Source of the DNA: RGIG8775 sp045660295
Lineage (GTDB): Bacteria > Bacillota > Clostridia > Oscillospirales > CAG-272
Reading direction: 5' to 3'
DNA length: 37,257 nucleotides
Assembly: GCA_045660295.1 (NCBI GenBank)
Contig: JAZRDN010000037.1
Location: 1-37,257 of the forward strand
A program made the position numbers and the translations under genes. This document shows, piece after piece, positions 16,219-25,020 of this stretch; the first letter of the stretch is position 1, and each line of letters opens with the position of its first letter. The notes under the pieces are model-generated. The model searched no databases, was not told where the DNA came from, and saw nothing but the letters and a program-made list of their open reading frames with translations.

Positions 16219-17310
16219 TTAACAATTGTTTGCTTTCATCTTCTTAATATTTTCAATAAGTGTAGGAATTATTTCGCTTTCGGGGATCTTTTGCAATATC
16301 TCTCCGTGCGAGAAAAGCAACGCTTCGCCTTTTCCGCCCGCTATTCCGATATCGGCCTCGCGCGCTTCACCCGGACCGTTTACCACGCAGCCCATAAGAG
16401 CCACCTTGAGTGGAAGATCGCGCAAGCCCTCTTTATCAACCGCCGACTCAAATTTTTTGACAAGCTCAATAAGGTCTATCTTTGTCCTTCCGCAAGTTGG
16501 ACAGCTTACGATATTGAGGCCGCTTTGACCTTCAATATCAAGAGCGTTAAGAATGTCCTTTGCCGAATCGACCTCAACCAAAGGGTCATCTGTAAGCGAC
16601 ACTCTTATGGTATCTCCGACACCGTCATTTATAAGACTGCCGATACCGATAGAGCTTTTTATAAGCCCGCTTTTGTATCCCCCTGCCTCGGTTACGCCAA
16701 GATGTATCGGGTAATCTATGCGTTCAGCCAACATTCTGTTGGCGAGTATCATGTTTTGCACGTCAGAAGCTTTTATAGATATTACAATATTCTCAAAATC
16801 ATAGCGTTCAAGAAGTGAAATGTGATACATGGCGCTTTCCACCAAAGCCGCGGCGTTTGGTTCTCCATATTTTGCAAGTATGGATTTTTCAAGCGAGCCG
16901 CTGTTGACACCTATTCTTATAGGAATATTTTTTTTCGAACAAGCTTTACAAACCGCTTTTACGTTTTCATCGCAACCGATATTACCAGGGTTTATACGAA
17001 TCTTGTCAACGCCAAGCTCGGCACATTTTAGTGCTATCTTATAGTCAAAATGTATATCAGCCACTATGGGCAAAGTGATTCCGCTTTCCTTGATTTTTAC
17101 AATCGTATCCGCCGTCTCTATTTCGGGAACGGTTATTCTTACGATATCACATCCGCGCGCTTGAAGCGCTTTTATTTGCGCAACTGTAGACTGCCAATCC
17201 GAGGTGTCGGTATTGGTCATAGACTGAATAGCTATTTTATTATTGCCGCCAATAGCGATTTTTCCTATTTTTACTTCTCTGCTTTTTCTTCTTATTTTGT
17301 TATAATTCAT
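16219..17310 (-). CDS. ispG: 4-hydroxy-3-methylbut-2-enyl diphosphate synthase
   Basis: IspG (GcpE) is the Fe-S enzyme that converts methylerythritol cyclodiphosphate to HMBPP in the MEP isoprenoid pathway. Its 363 residues match the short bacterial form. The TIM barrel has IQSMTNTDTSDW near 28, VADIHFDYKIA near 83-93 and IRINPGNIG near 104. The C-terminal [4Fe-4S] domain has SCPTCGR near 268-274 and MGCVVNGPGEA near 308-318, supplying three Cys and the Glu ligand. It begins 2 bases after the rseP stop and is followed by polC after 16 bases, so all three are co-transcribed. With dxr in the same cluster it feeds undecaprenyl lipid synthesis. Confidence 0.97.
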   Translation of the reverse strand: MNYNKIRRKSREVKIGKIAIGGNNKIAIQSMTNTDTSDWQSTVAQIKALQARGCDIVRITVPEIETADTIVKIKESGITLPIVADIHFDYKIALKCAELGVDKIRINPGNIGCDENVKAVCKACSKKNIPIRIGVNSGSLEKSILAKYGEPNAAALVESAMYHISLLERYDFENIVISIKASDVQNMILANRMLAERIDYPIHLGVTEAGGYKSGLIKSSIGIGSLINDGVGDTIRVSLTDDPLVEVDSAKDILNALDIEGQSGLNIVSCPTCGRTKIDLIELVKKFESAVDKEGLRDLPLKVALMGCVVNGPGEAREADIGIAGGKGEALLFSHGEILQKIPESEIIPTLIENIKKMKANNC

Positions 17311-17312
17311 TA

Positions 17313-18353
17313 TTAAAACAACCTTAATATATCATTAAACGTTACAACGAGCACTAAGCTGAGCATAAGCAAAAGACCTCCAAAATGTATATATCCTTCG
17401 ATTTTGGGGTCGAGAGGTCTGCCTATTATTGCCTCTATTATCAAAAACAAAAGCCTTCCACCGTCAAGCGCCGGAATGGGAAAAAGATTGAACACACCGA
17501 GGTTTATGGTGATAACTACGAATATATACAAGAAATAATACCATCCCAGTGACGCGAAATCACCGATAGTCTGTGTTATTCCAACAGGTCCTGACATAGC
17601 GTCAAGCCCATATTTTCCGCTAAACAGGTCAACAAAAGAATCAATTATCATCTTTACAGTTGACAAAGAACGGAAAAAGCTATGCTTGATGATGTTTATG
17701 GCATTGAAATCTTCGGTTTTGGGCACAAAATCAACTCTACCAAAGGTCATGCCGTCAACCTGCGAAGTGGGAAAGACTACGTTTTCAACGACAAGCGTTT
17801 CTCCGTTACGTTTTATGGTAATATCAACAGGCTCGCTACCTTGATAAGTGATTTCATAGTTCACCTCGTACCAAGTGTGAACTCTGGTTTTGCCTATTTT
17901 AACAATTTGGTCTCCGTCCATAATACCAAAAGACTCGCTAACGGCGGTTGTATCATCGGTATATTCAATAGTGGTGGAGTAAAGCGTACCGACCGAGGTA
18001 ACCATAATTATCATTACCAAAAAGCCCAATATAAGATTCATCATCGGACCTGCACCGATTATCAACAAACGCTTCCACACCGATTTGTTGTTAAACGCGC
18101 TTTCGCTATCGGATTCCTCGTCCTCTCCAAGCATGCTGACATATCCGCCTATGGGAAGAAGTCTGAGAGAGTATTTGGTCTCATGTTCTTTAGAGCTCCA
18201 ACCAACTATTTGCGGTCCCATTCCTATGGCGAACTCCTTTACGGTAACGCCGCAAAGCCTTGCACAGATAAAATGTCCGAATTCGTGTATAAAAATCAAA
18301 ACACCGAAAACGAAAATAGCCAAAATAATATACCAAATATTAATCAGACTCAC
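17313..18353 (-). CDS. rseP: RseP-type site-2 zinc metalloprotease
   Basis: The 346-residue membrane protease cuts substrate helices within the bilayer and processes anti-sigma factors or signal-peptide remnants. The active site HEFGH (H23, E24, H27) lies in the first membrane helix. A single PDZ domain follows (about 110-200, with GIMDGDQIVKIG). The third zinc ligand region NLFPIPALDGGR lies near residue 285-296. The open frame starts at GTG 18353, but the Shine-Dalgarno AAGAGGTGA overlaps that codon. A non-standard codon slightly downstream (CTG 18347 or ATT 18344) would be better spaced. The gene sits between dxr, whose stop is 6 bases away, and ispG, as in many Firmicutes. Confidence 0.93.
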   Translation of the reverse strand: MSLINIWYIILAIFVFGVLIFIHEFGHFICARLCGVTVKEFAIGMGPQIVGWSSKEHETKYSLRLLPIGGYVSMLGEDEESDSESAFNNKSVWKRLLIIGAGPMMNLILGFLVMIIMVTSVGTLYSTTIEYTDDTTAVSESFGIMDGDQIVKIGKTRVHTWYEVNYEITYQGSEPVDITIKRNGETLVVENVVFPTSQVDGMTFGRVDFVPKTEDFNAINIIKHSFFRSLSTVKMIIDSFVDLFSGKYGLDAMSGPVGITQTIGDFASLGWYYFLYIFVVITINLGVFNLFPIPALDGGRLLFLIIEAIIGRPLDPKIEGYIHFGGLLLMLSLVLVVTFNDILRLF

Positions 18354-18359
18354 CTCTTA

Positions 18360-19517
18360 TCAATAAATTATCTTACGTGCGTACTCCCTAGCCGTCCTGT
18401 CGGCGTCGAGAATCTCCTCAAGAGTCTTACTGCTTTTGCGAGAGGAAAGCATGCCAACCGTTTTCATGACAGTTTCGCTTATCCCCATAAACGAGAGCTT
18501 TCCGTCAAGGAACGCCTCGACCGCCACCTCGTTTGCGGCGTTAAGCACTGCGGGCATTGCTCCGCCTTCCCTTTTACACATGATAGCGCATTTAAGCAGC
18601 GGAAATGTCTTATAATCAGGCTCATAAAAGCTCAAGCTTGCTATTTTAGCAAGATCAAGCTCGTCGATCACCGCTGTTTCACGCGCGCCGCCGCAAATAC
18701 CGTATTGAATACAGTATCTCATATCGGGAACCGACATTTGAGCAATTACGCTATTATCAATATATTCAACCATTGAATGTATTATACTTTCACGGTGAAC
18801 GATTGCCGTAATCTTATCAATTTCTATATCGAAAAGATGTGACGCTTCAATAAGTTCAAAGCCCTTATTCATAAGCGTGGCGCTATCAATTGTTATCTTA
18901 GCCCCCATAGACCACGTGGGGTGTGCCAGCGCATTTGCGGCGGTCACCGATTCAAGCTTTTCTTTGCTATATCCAAAAAACGGCCCCCCCGAAGCGGTTA
19001 TTATAAGCTTCTTAACCTCAGCACTTTTCCCCGCCCGCAGACATTGATGAACGGCGCAATGCTCGCTATCAACAGGCGTGACATCCACGCAATTTTCCCT
19101 TGCCGCCGCCATAACTATATCTCCCGCCACAACGAGAGATTCTTTGTTGGCGAGCGCCAGTCTCTTTTTGTTTTTTATAATTTCAAGAGTCGGTATAAGT
19201 CCCGCCTCACCTATTATCGAATTTAAAGATACGTCGGCATCGCTCCCAGAGATCATTTCGCAAATCCCTTCTTCTCCGCACAATACCTTTATATCGGTAT
19301 CCGCAAGAGAAGCCTTAAGCGCCTTTGCCGCCTCATAGTCGTACATTGCGCAAAAGGCAGGCTTGAATTCTCTCGCCTGCTCCTCTACACGTCTGTAATT
19401 TTTGTTTGCGCAAATACAAGACACGTGAGCGTCCTGCTTGCGTATTACGTCTATTGCCTGCTCGCCTATCGAACCGGTAGAACCGAGCAGGTCAACCTTT
19501 ATTTTTCTATCATTCAT
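18360..19517 (-). CDS. dxr: 1-deoxy-D-xylulose 5-phosphate reductoisomerase
   Basis: Dxr performs the first committed MEP step, converting DXP to MEP with NADPH and a divalent metal. The 385 residues are standard. The N-terminus VDLLGSTGSIGEQAIDVI is the NADPH-binding fold, and LANKESLVVAG (near 140) and VDSEHCAVHQCL (near 149-160) contain the metal and substrate residues. SGGPFFGYS, HPTWSMG and ATLMNKGFE follow in the expected order. Start ATG 19517 has AAAGGATAA upstream. It lies 9 bases after the cdsA stop and just before rseP, inside the cluster. Confidence 0.97.
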   Translation of the reverse strand: MNDRKIKVDLLGSTGSIGEQAIDVIRKQDAHVSCICANKNYRRVEEQAREFKPAFCAMYDYEAAKALKASLADTDIKVLCGEEGICEMISGSDADVSLNSIIGEAGLIPTLEIIKNKKRLALANKESLVVAGDIVMAAARENCVDVTPVDSEHCAVHQCLRAGKSAEVKKLIITASGGPFFGYSKEKLESVTAANALAHPTWSMGAKITIDSATLMNKGFELIEASHLFDIEIDKITAIVHRESIIHSMVEYIDNSVIAQMSVPDMRYCIQYGICGGARETAVIDELDLAKIASLSFYEPDYKTFPLLKCAIMCKREGGAMPAVLNAANEVAVEAFLDGKLSFMGISETVMKTVGMLSSRKSSKTLEEILDADRTAREYARKIIY

Positions 19518-19526
19518 ATTTATCCT

Positions 19527-20354
19527 TTATATGTTAACCACCAATGTGTTCATAATCAAAAGAACTATTGCCACGGCAAGTATTGAGTCGAAGCGGTCAA
19601 GCATTCCTCCGTGCCCCGGAAACACCCTTCCAAAATCCTTAATACCATAGTGACGCTTGAGCGCTGACATGCACAAATCACCAATCTGCGCGACGAGAGC
19701 CGCTACCAAACCGAACACAAAAAGCTGAACGTATCCCTGATACGTATCATTCTCAATACTTTTAATTATCAATCCGAAAACCACAAAAGCAATTCCCGAA
19801 AAAAGAGTTCCGCCTATGCTCCCCTCAACCGTCTTTTTGGGACTAACCTCGGGAATAAGCTTATGCTTTCCAAACAGTCTGCCGCAAAAATAAGCAAACA
19901 CGTCGGTTATCCAAGCCCCCACAAAGACAAGTAGGTATGTATAATTTCCAAGTGCGAAAAAGTCGTGCAAAAGCACTATTGATGAGAACCCAAACGTTAC
20001 GTAAAAAGACATAACCGAGGCTACCGATATAGTTTCCACGCCGATTGAACCCTTAGAAAAAACCAAAACTGCCAAAAGATAAAGAAGCACTAAAAGCACT
20101 ACCGCCATAAAGCTCAAGCAGTATCCTTCAAGAGAATCGCAAGCTCTCACTGTAATCGGCAAAGCGAACGAGAGGCTAAGCAACGGCGAAGAAAGCAACG
20201 GCTTTTTAAGTGCGCCAACACACTTCAACATCTCATAATTGGCAATAAAACAACAAACAGCAACTGCAATCGGAAGCACCCAAGTATCAGATAAAATTAA
20301 CACAGGGATAAGCACGCAAAGCGCTACCACCGAGGTTATCACACGAGTAAGCAT
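19527..20354 (-). CDS. cdsA: Phosphatidate cytidylyltransferase
   Basis: CdsA makes CDP-diacylglycerol from phosphatidic acid and CTP for membrane phospholipid synthesis. The 275-residue polytopic protein has about seven to eight membrane segments. Family motifs are AYFCGRLFGKHKLIPEVSPK with KKTVEGSIGG near 165-180, and the CDP signature around GRVFPGHGGMLDRFDSI (about 240-256), including the conserved Asp pair region. Start ATG 20354 is preceded by AAAGGATA, 32 bases after uppS. The order uppS-cdsA-dxr is the conserved Firmicute arrangement. Confidence 0.96.
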   Translation of the reverse strand: MLTRVITSVVALCVLIPVLILSDTWVLPIAVAVCCFIANYEMLKCVGALKKPLLSSPLLSLSFALPITVRACDSLEGYCLSFMAVVLLVLLYLLAVLVFSKGSIGVETISVASVMSFYVTFGFSSIVLLHDFFALGNYTYLLVFVGAWITDVFAYFCGRLFGKHKLIPEVSPKKTVEGSIGGTLFSGIAFVVFGLIIKSIENDTYQGYVQLFVFGLVAALVAQIGDLCMSALKRHYGIKDFGRVFPGHGGMLDRFDSILAVAIVLLIMNTLVVNI

Positions 20355-20386
20355 AACAAGTATCCTTTCTGTTTATCATTCATCCG

Positions 20387-21118
20387 CTATGATTTATCAG
20401 CAGAGGTTTTATCTTTATCAAGACCGCCGAAGCGGCGTTTACGTGAATAAAAGTTTTCTATAGCTTTATTAAGCTCTTTTTCGTCAAAATCGGGCCAAAG
20501 CACATCGGTAAAATACAACTCGGCATATGCCGCCTGCCAAAGCAGAAAGTTGGATATTCTGAAATCTCCGCCTGTACGAATTATAAGATCGGGATCCGGG
20601 CAATGCGAGGTATACAGCGCGCTTGAAAGATCAGCCTCTGTAATATGAGAGCGTCCGTTCTTTATAAGCGTGTTTACCGCATGCGCGATCTCGTCTCTGC
20701 CACCGTAATTAAAAGCTATGTTAAGGACTAATTTATTATTCTTGCTCTTTTCCTTGAGCTCCTCTATTCTTTTGCGAAGCTTTTCGTTAAAAACAGAAAT
20801 ATCACCTATAAAGTTGACCGAAAGATCATATTTATCAATATTTTTTTCACATTCGCCCACGTATCTCTCAAGAAGCTTCATAATGGAATTGACCTCTTTT
20901 TGAGGGCGTTTCCAATTCTCGGTCGAAAACGCATAAACGGTAAGCGCCTGCAAATTTATCTCAGAGCAGTACTCGATTATCTTCTTGAATGTTGCGGCAC
21001 CGTTTGAATGCCCTACCTCACGCGGAAATCCACGTTTTGTAGCCCATCTTCCGTTGCCGTCCATAATTATGGCAATATGCTTTAGTCTCTCATCAAGAAT
21101 AATTTTTTCATCAGCCAT
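20387..21118 (-). CDS. uppS: Undecaprenyl diphosphate synthase
   Basis: UppS extends farnesyl diphosphate with cis-prenyl units to the C55 carrier for cell-wall synthesis. I prefer ATG 21118 (243 residues) over GTG 21127, because that GTG lies immediately after the T-run of the hairpin and has no ribosome binding site; even for the ATG only a weak GAGAG is visible. Motifs: IAIIMDGNGRWATKRG with the catalytic Asp, GH-NGA-T, FSTENWKRP, and the C-terminal DPDLIIRTGG, ISNFLLWQAAYAELYF and WPDF. The gene starts 11 bases after the base of the strong hairpin behind frr, so its expression may depend on read-through. It leads into cdsA and dxr. Confidence 0.96.
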   Translation of the reverse strand: MADEKIILDERLKHIAIIMDGNGRWATKRGFPREVGHSNGAATFKKIIEYCSEINLQALTVYAFSTENWKRPQKEVNSIMKLLERYVGECEKNIDKYDLSVNFIGDISVFNEKLRKRIEELKEKSKNNKLVLNIAFNYGGRDEIAHAVNTLIKNGRSHITEADLSSALYTSHCPDPDLIIRTGGDFRISNFLLWQAAYAELYFTDVLWPDFDEKELNKAIENFYSRKRRFGGLDKDKTSADKS

Positions 21119-21129
21119 AGCTCTCACAA

Positions 21130-21169
21130 AAAATTACGGGGCGGGACATGGTTCCCGCCCCGTAATTTT
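21130..21169 (-). terminator. Strong 17-bp terminator-like hairpin between frr and uppS
   Basis: A perfect 17-bp inverted repeat (21130-21146 with 21153-21169, GC core ACGGGGCGGGA/TCCCGCCCCGT) with a 6-base loop overlaps the frr stop codon. On the minus strand it is followed by TTTTTTGTG. It has the form of an intrinsic terminator inside the conserved cluster and ends 11 bases before the uppS ATG. Confidence 0.85.
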
Positions 21170-21722
21170 ATATCTCCATTATCTCTTTTTCTTTCTTCGC
21201 GGTTATAGCGTCTATGTTTTTTACGTACTTATCGGTGAGATCCTGAATAGACTTTTCAGCGTTCTTCTGGTCATCCTCGGTAAGCTCGCCGTCCTTCTTC
21301 ATCTTCTTAGCAAGATCCATTGCGTCGCGGCGGATATTACGGATAGCAACCTTTGCCTCCTCGCCCTCCTTAAGAACCTGCTTGCGAAGATCCTTACGGC
21401 GCTCCTCTGTAAGCTGGGGGAATATAAGTCTGATTATCTTTCCGTCGTTTGTGGGGGTAATTCCGACATCAGAAGCAAGAATAGCCTTTTCGATAGCCTT
21501 CAGTGTAGAAGCATCGTAGGGGGTGATAGTAAGTGTTCTTGCGTCGGCTACGCGGATATCAGCCATTGTGGAAATAAGAGTAGGTGCTCCGTAATATTCA
21601 AAGGAAACTCTCGAAAGCACCGATGCGTTTGCCTGACCCGCTCTGATAGAACCGAGATTATACTCGTAGGCAGCAATCGCCTTCTGCATTTTTTCTTCAT
21701 GTACTTTGGTTACAAAACTCAT
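21168..21722 (-). CDS. frr: Ribosome recycling factor
   Basis: RRF splits post-termination ribosomes together with EF-G. The likely start is ATG 21722, with AGGTGA six bases upstream, giving 184 residues; an in-frame codon 9 bases upstream lacks a ribosome binding site. Signature features are the N-terminal helix with MQKAIAAYEYNLGSIRAGQA, the beta domain with YYGAPTLISTMADI, and PQLTEERRKDLRKQV near the middle. A small hairpin (GTCGGA-TTCC-TCCGAC, 21734-21749) lies just before the ribosome binding site. It follows pyrH by 47 bases and is closed by the 17-bp hairpin over its stop. Confidence 0.97.
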   Translation of the reverse strand: MSFVTKVHEEKMQKAIAAYEYNLGSIRAGQANASVLSRVSFEYYGAPTLISTMADIRVADARTLTITPYDASTLKAIEKAILASDVGITPTNDGKIIRLIFPQLTEERRKDLRKQVLKEGEEAKVAIRNIRRDAMDLAKKMKKDGELTEDDQKNAEKSIQDLTDKYVKNIDAITAKKEKEIMEI

Positions 21723-21769
21723 AAATGTCACCTGTCGGAGGAATCCGACTTTCCTTTCTCATTTTTATA

Positions 21770-22486
21770 TTATCTATGAATCTCGGTGCCGACTTTTTCA
21801 CCGATAACGACTCTGTAAATATTTTCGGGGTCTTTAAGACCGAAAGCATAAGCCTTTATATCGTTTTCCATACAAAACGTGGTAGCCGAAAGATCAAGCG
21901 CCTTTAACTGCTTGTCAAGTACTTCCTTATATGTAATCTCGTCATACTTAACAGCCTTATCGTTGACATTGGGATCATCAGAGTAAATGCCGTCAATGTT
22001 TTTAGCCATGAGAATTGCGTCAGCTTCGATCTCCGCGGCACGAAGCGCTGCAGCTGTATCGGTGGAAAAGAATGGAGATCCCGTTCCGCCGCCAAAAATC
22101 ACAACCTCACCATCCTCAAGAGCTTTAATGGCGTCACGTGCGGTAAACACATCGGCAACGCTCTGCATATTTATAGCAGTCATGACTCTGGTCTTGATAC
22201 CCATTTCCTCAAAAGTATCTTGAAGCGCCAGCGAGTTGATCGTGGTTGCGAGCATTCCCATCTGGTCGGCTCTGACACGGTTCATCTTACCGCCCTGTCT
22301 TCCCCTCCAGATATTTCCAGCCCCTACGATTATACCGATCTGAACGTCAATATCAATACACTTTTTCAGAACTTCTCCTACTCTTGCGATAAAATCAAAA
22401 TCAAGAAGTCCTTTTTCCTTTGCCGAAAGAGCCTCTCCCGACAACTTCAATAAAATTCTTTTATACTTGGGAACAATTTTCTCCAT
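21770..22486 (-). CDS. pyrH: UMP kinase
   Basis: PyrH phosphorylates UMP to UDP with ATP. The 238-residue amino-acid-kinase fold opens with YKRILLKLSGEAL. It has IVGAGNIWRG near 52-61, the DQMGMLATTINSLALQD stretch that forms the hexamer/UMP site, FGGGTGSPFFSTDTAA near 130-145 and KNIDGIYSDDP near 160. Start ATG 22486 has AGAGGTGAG nine bases upstream. It is the first gene of the pyrH-frr pair and of the long cluster ending in polC, with its own promoter. In many Firmicutes rpsB-tsf come directly before pyrH; here they lie 7.7 kb away. Confidence 0.97.
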   Translation of the reverse strand: MEKIVPKYKRILLKLSGEALSAKEKGLLDFDFIARVGEVLKKCIDIDVQIGIIVGAGNIWRGRQGGKMNRVRADQMGMLATTINSLALQDTFEEMGIKTRVMTAINMQSVADVFTARDAIKALEDGEVVIFGGGTGSPFFSTDTAAALRAAEIEADAILMAKNIDGIYSDDPNVNDKAVKYDEITYKEVLDKQLKALDLSATTFCMENDIKAYAFGLKDPENIYRVVIGEKVGTEIHR

Positions 22487-22535
22487 AAACCAATCTCACC
22501 TCTGAAGAAATTTCTATAAAATCGTTACTACATAT

Positions 22536-22564
22536 ATATTACTACATTTTCCGCTTTTTGTAAA
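22536..22564 (-). promoter_or_regulatory. Promoter of the pyrH cluster
   Basis: On the minus strand TTTACA (22559-22564) and TAATAT (22536-22541) are 17 bases apart, giving a leader of about 45 bases to pyrH. Confidence 0.6.
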
Positions 22565-22597
22565 CAGAAATTTGTAAATATTTTCAATAAATCTCAC

Positions 22598-22632
22598 AAA
22601 AATAAGCCGATTTTGAAAGTCGGCTTATTTTA
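22598..22632 (-). terminator. Terminator after guaB
   Basis: A 12-bp stem AAAATAAGCCGA/TCGGCTTATTTT (22599-22610 with 22620-22631) with a 9-base loop lies just after the guaB stop and is followed by T's on the minus strand. Confidence 0.85.
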
Positions 22633-22644
22633 ATGCGGTTAAAA

Positions 22645-24108
22645 TCAGTTTGTAGTATAGTTAGGAGCTTCTTTTGTGATATTGATATCGTGAGGATGAG
22701 ACTCCTTAAGACCTGCGCCCGTGATCTTAACAAACGTGCCCTTTTCCTTGAGTTCTTCGACAGTTGCCGAGCCGCAGTAACCCATACCAGAACGAAGACC
22801 GCCCATAAGCTGATATACTGTATCGGAAACAGGACCCTTATAAGGCACGCGACCCTCAACACCCTCGGGAACAAGCTTCTTGTTTCCTTCCTGGAAGTAT
22901 CTGTCCTTGGAGCCCTTCTCCATTGCGGCGATAGAGCCCATTCCGCGGTAAACCTTGAAGCGTCTGCCCTGATAGAGTTCTTCTTCTCCGGGGCTTTCCT
23001 CGCATCCCGCAAGAAGCGAACCGATCATAATAACGTCAGCGCCGGCGGCGATTGCCTTTACAAGGTCTCCACTGTACTTAACTCCGCCGTCCGCGATGAC
23101 AGGAATATTATACTTAGAAGCAACGTCAGCGGCGTCGCAAATAGCTGTAATCTGAGGAACACCGATACCAGCTACGACACGAGTTGTACAGATAGAACCG
23201 GGACCGATACCAACCTTAATAGCGTCAGCGCCTGCCTTTATCATGTCAAGCGCAGCCTCTCCTGTGGCGATATTACCCGCAACAAGCTGTGCATCGGGGA
23301 ATTTTTCCTTAACCTTTGCGATGTTTCTCATAATGTTCATGGAATGTCCGTGCGCCGAGTCGAGTACAAGGAAGTCAGCGCCTGCGTCAAGAAGCGCACC
23401 CGCTCTGTCAAGAACGTCAGCAGTAACTCCGATTGCCGCGCCGCAAAGGAGTCTGCCCTTTGCATCCTTAGCGGAATTGGGATACTTGGTGGCTTTTTCT
23501 ATATCCTTTATGGTGATAAGTCCGCGAAGTACATTGTTTTCGTCAACGATAGGAAGCTTTTCGATCTTATGCCGGCGAAGTATCTCCTGTGCCTGAGCAA
23601 GATTTGTTCCAACAGGTGCGGTAACAAGGTTTTCCTTTGTCATAACGTCGGATATCTTTACGTTGAAATCGACAAGGAAACGCATATCACGGTTAGTGAT
23701 AATACCTATAACACGCTTCTGGTCGTCGCAGATCGGAACACCGGAAATTCTGAACTTGCGCATAAGGTTTTCCGCCTCGTAGACATAGTTGTCCGCACCA
23801 AGAAAAATAGGATTAAGGATAACTCCGTTCTCGCTTCTCTTTACTCTGTCTACATTATCAGCCTGCTGCTCGATAGACATATTCTTGTGAATAACGCCCG
23901 CGCCGCCCTCTCTTGCGATAGCAATAGCGAGATTAGCCTCGGTAACGGTATCCATAGCCGCGCTCATAAGCGGTATATTAAGAGTGATTTTGTTAGTGAG
24001 TCTGGTTTTGAGACTTACATCCGCGGGAAGAACGTCGCTCTTCGCGGGAATAAGAAGAACATCATCAAAAGTCAGACCTTCCTTATTAAACTTGCTGCTG
24101 TACTTCAT
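22645..24108 (-). CDS. guaB: IMP dehydrogenase
   Basis: GuaB oxidises IMP to XMP with NAD+, the committed step to GMP. I take ATG 24108 (487 residues) because GGAGG lies 5 bases upstream; an ATG at 24120 overlaps that ribosome binding site. The barrel is interrupted by a pair of CBS domains (about 95-205). The active-site loop GPGSICTTR has C307, and YRGMGSIAAM and the flap follow near 385-395. The tail HPHDINITKEAPNY binds potassium in the family. The gene is monocistronic, with a perfect promoter and its own terminator. The 24-base leader leaves no room for a purine riboswitch, unlike some Firmicute guanine genes. Confidence 0.97.
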   Translation of the reverse strand: MKYSSKFNKEGLTFDDVLLIPAKSDVLPADVSLKTRLTNKITLNIPLMSAAMDTVTEANLAIAIAREGGAGVIHKNMSIEQQADNVDRVKRSENGVILNPIFLGADNYVYEAENLMRKFRISGVPICDDQKRVIGIITNRDMRFLVDFNVKISDVMTKENLVTAPVGTNLAQAQEILRRHKIEKLPIVDENNVLRGLITIKDIEKATKYPNSAKDAKGRLLCGAAIGVTADVLDRAGALLDAGADFLVLDSAHGHSMNIMRNIAKVKEKFPDAQLVAGNIATGEAALDMIKAGADAIKVGIGPGSICTTRVVAGIGVPQITAICDAADVASKYNIPVIADGGVKYSGDLVKAIAAGADVIMIGSLLAGCEESPGEEELYQGRRFKVYRGMGSIAAMEKGSKDRYFQEGNKKLVPEGVEGRVPYKGPVSDTVYQLMGGLRSGMGYCGSATVEELKEKGTFVKITGAGLKESHPHDINITKEAPNYTTN

Positions 24109-24138
24109 TTGTACCTCCATAAATTTGTGCTTTTAAAT

Positions 24139-24167
24139 ATTATATCAAAACATGCCGTTATTGTCAA
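24139..24167 (-). promoter_or_regulatory. Perfect consensus SigA promoter of guaB
   Basis: On the minus strand TTGACA (24162-24167) and TATAAT (24139-24144) are exactly 17 bases apart. The expected transcript start is about 24 bases before ATG 24108. Confidence 0.92.
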
Positions 24168-24282
24168 CATTTTTTTTGTTTTTTCACGCCAAAAAAATAG
24201 ACCTATTTTTTTATAAAAATTAGTAATTCTACTCAAAAACGCGTTATAAGATTATAATACCAAAACTTTCGGAGGAAAAAGC

Positions 24283-25020
24283 ATGAAAACCCAACCCAAG
24301 AATTCACTTTTTTTCATTATATTTACCGTCTTTCTTACCTTAATAATATTGCTCGGCGTACAGTCAAAAAACTTTTTTAAAAGCAACCAATACAGCTCGG
24401 TTTCGGCAGAACGTGAGATAACCGTAATTCTTGACGCTGGACACGGCGGCGAGGACGGCGGTGCGGTAGGAAACGGAAACACATATGAGAAGAACCTAAA
24501 TCTTGCCATAACTTTAAAAATAGGAAAGTTATTGGAAGATAGCGGAATAAACGTAGTTTACACACGTACGGAGGACATCCTGCTCTACGACAGAAACGTT
24601 GACTACACCAACAGAAAAAAGGCGCTTGACCTCGCCGCGCGAGTGAAAATTGCCGAAGAAACACCAAACAGTATTTTTATCAGCATACACATGAATTCTT
24701 TTCCCAAAACTCAATACAAAGGGCTTCAAGTCTACTACTCCAAAAACCACCCTAATTCAAAAACGCTCGCATTGGCAATACAGTCGGCGATAAAAAACGA
24801 TCTGCAACCCGACAACACCAGAAAAATCACAGAGGCAACAAGCCGAATTTTTCTTTTGGACAGAATAGAACAACCGGCCGTTTTGGTTGAATGTGGGTTC
24901 CTGTCAAACCATGAAGAATGCCGTCTTTTGAGCACGGAGATTTATCAAAATCAGCTCGCTGAAATTATTTCCGAAGAAATTGAGAAATATGTAAAAAAAA
25001 TGCTCAAACTTATTGACTAA
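24283..25020 (+). CDS. cwlD: N-acetylmuramoyl-L-alanine amidase, CwlD-like
   Basis: The 245-residue enzyme has one N-terminal membrane segment or signal anchor (about 9-27) and an Amidase_3 domain that removes peptide stems from muramic acid. Zinc ligands are H54 in DAGHGGEDGG, E69 in TYEKNLNLA and H136 in SIHMNSF; the catalytic Glu is E203 in VLVECGFLSN. The length, the single-domain layout and the absence of wall-binding repeats match B. subtilis CwlD (237 residues), which makes muramic-delta-lactam in the spore cortex. GGAGG lies before ATG 24283. A TATAAT at 24253-24258 is present but without a good -35. It diverges from guaB and precedes radA. Confidence 0.85.
   Translation: MKTQPKNSLFFIIFTVFLTLIILLGVQSKNFFKSNQYSSVSAEREITVILDAGHGGEDGGAVGNGNTYEKNLNLAITLKIGKLLEDSGINVVYTRTEDILLYDRNVDYTNRKKALDLAARVKIAEETPNSIFISIHMNSFPKTQYKGLQVYYSKNHPNSKTLALAIQSAIKNDLQPDNTRKITEATSRIFLLDRIEQPAVLVECGFLSNHEECRLLSTEIYQNQLAEIISEEIEKYVKKMLKLID

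Noticed and set aside
24109..24138. Possible purine riboswitch before guaB
   Set aside because: The leader predicted from the consensus promoter is about 24 bases, too short for an aptamer.
22633..24216. A 527-codon open frame on the + strand
   Set aside because: It is exactly antisense to guaB, which has catalytic motifs, promoter and terminator. The antisense protein shows no domain and is rich in Cys, Ser and Arg, as expected of a shadow frame.
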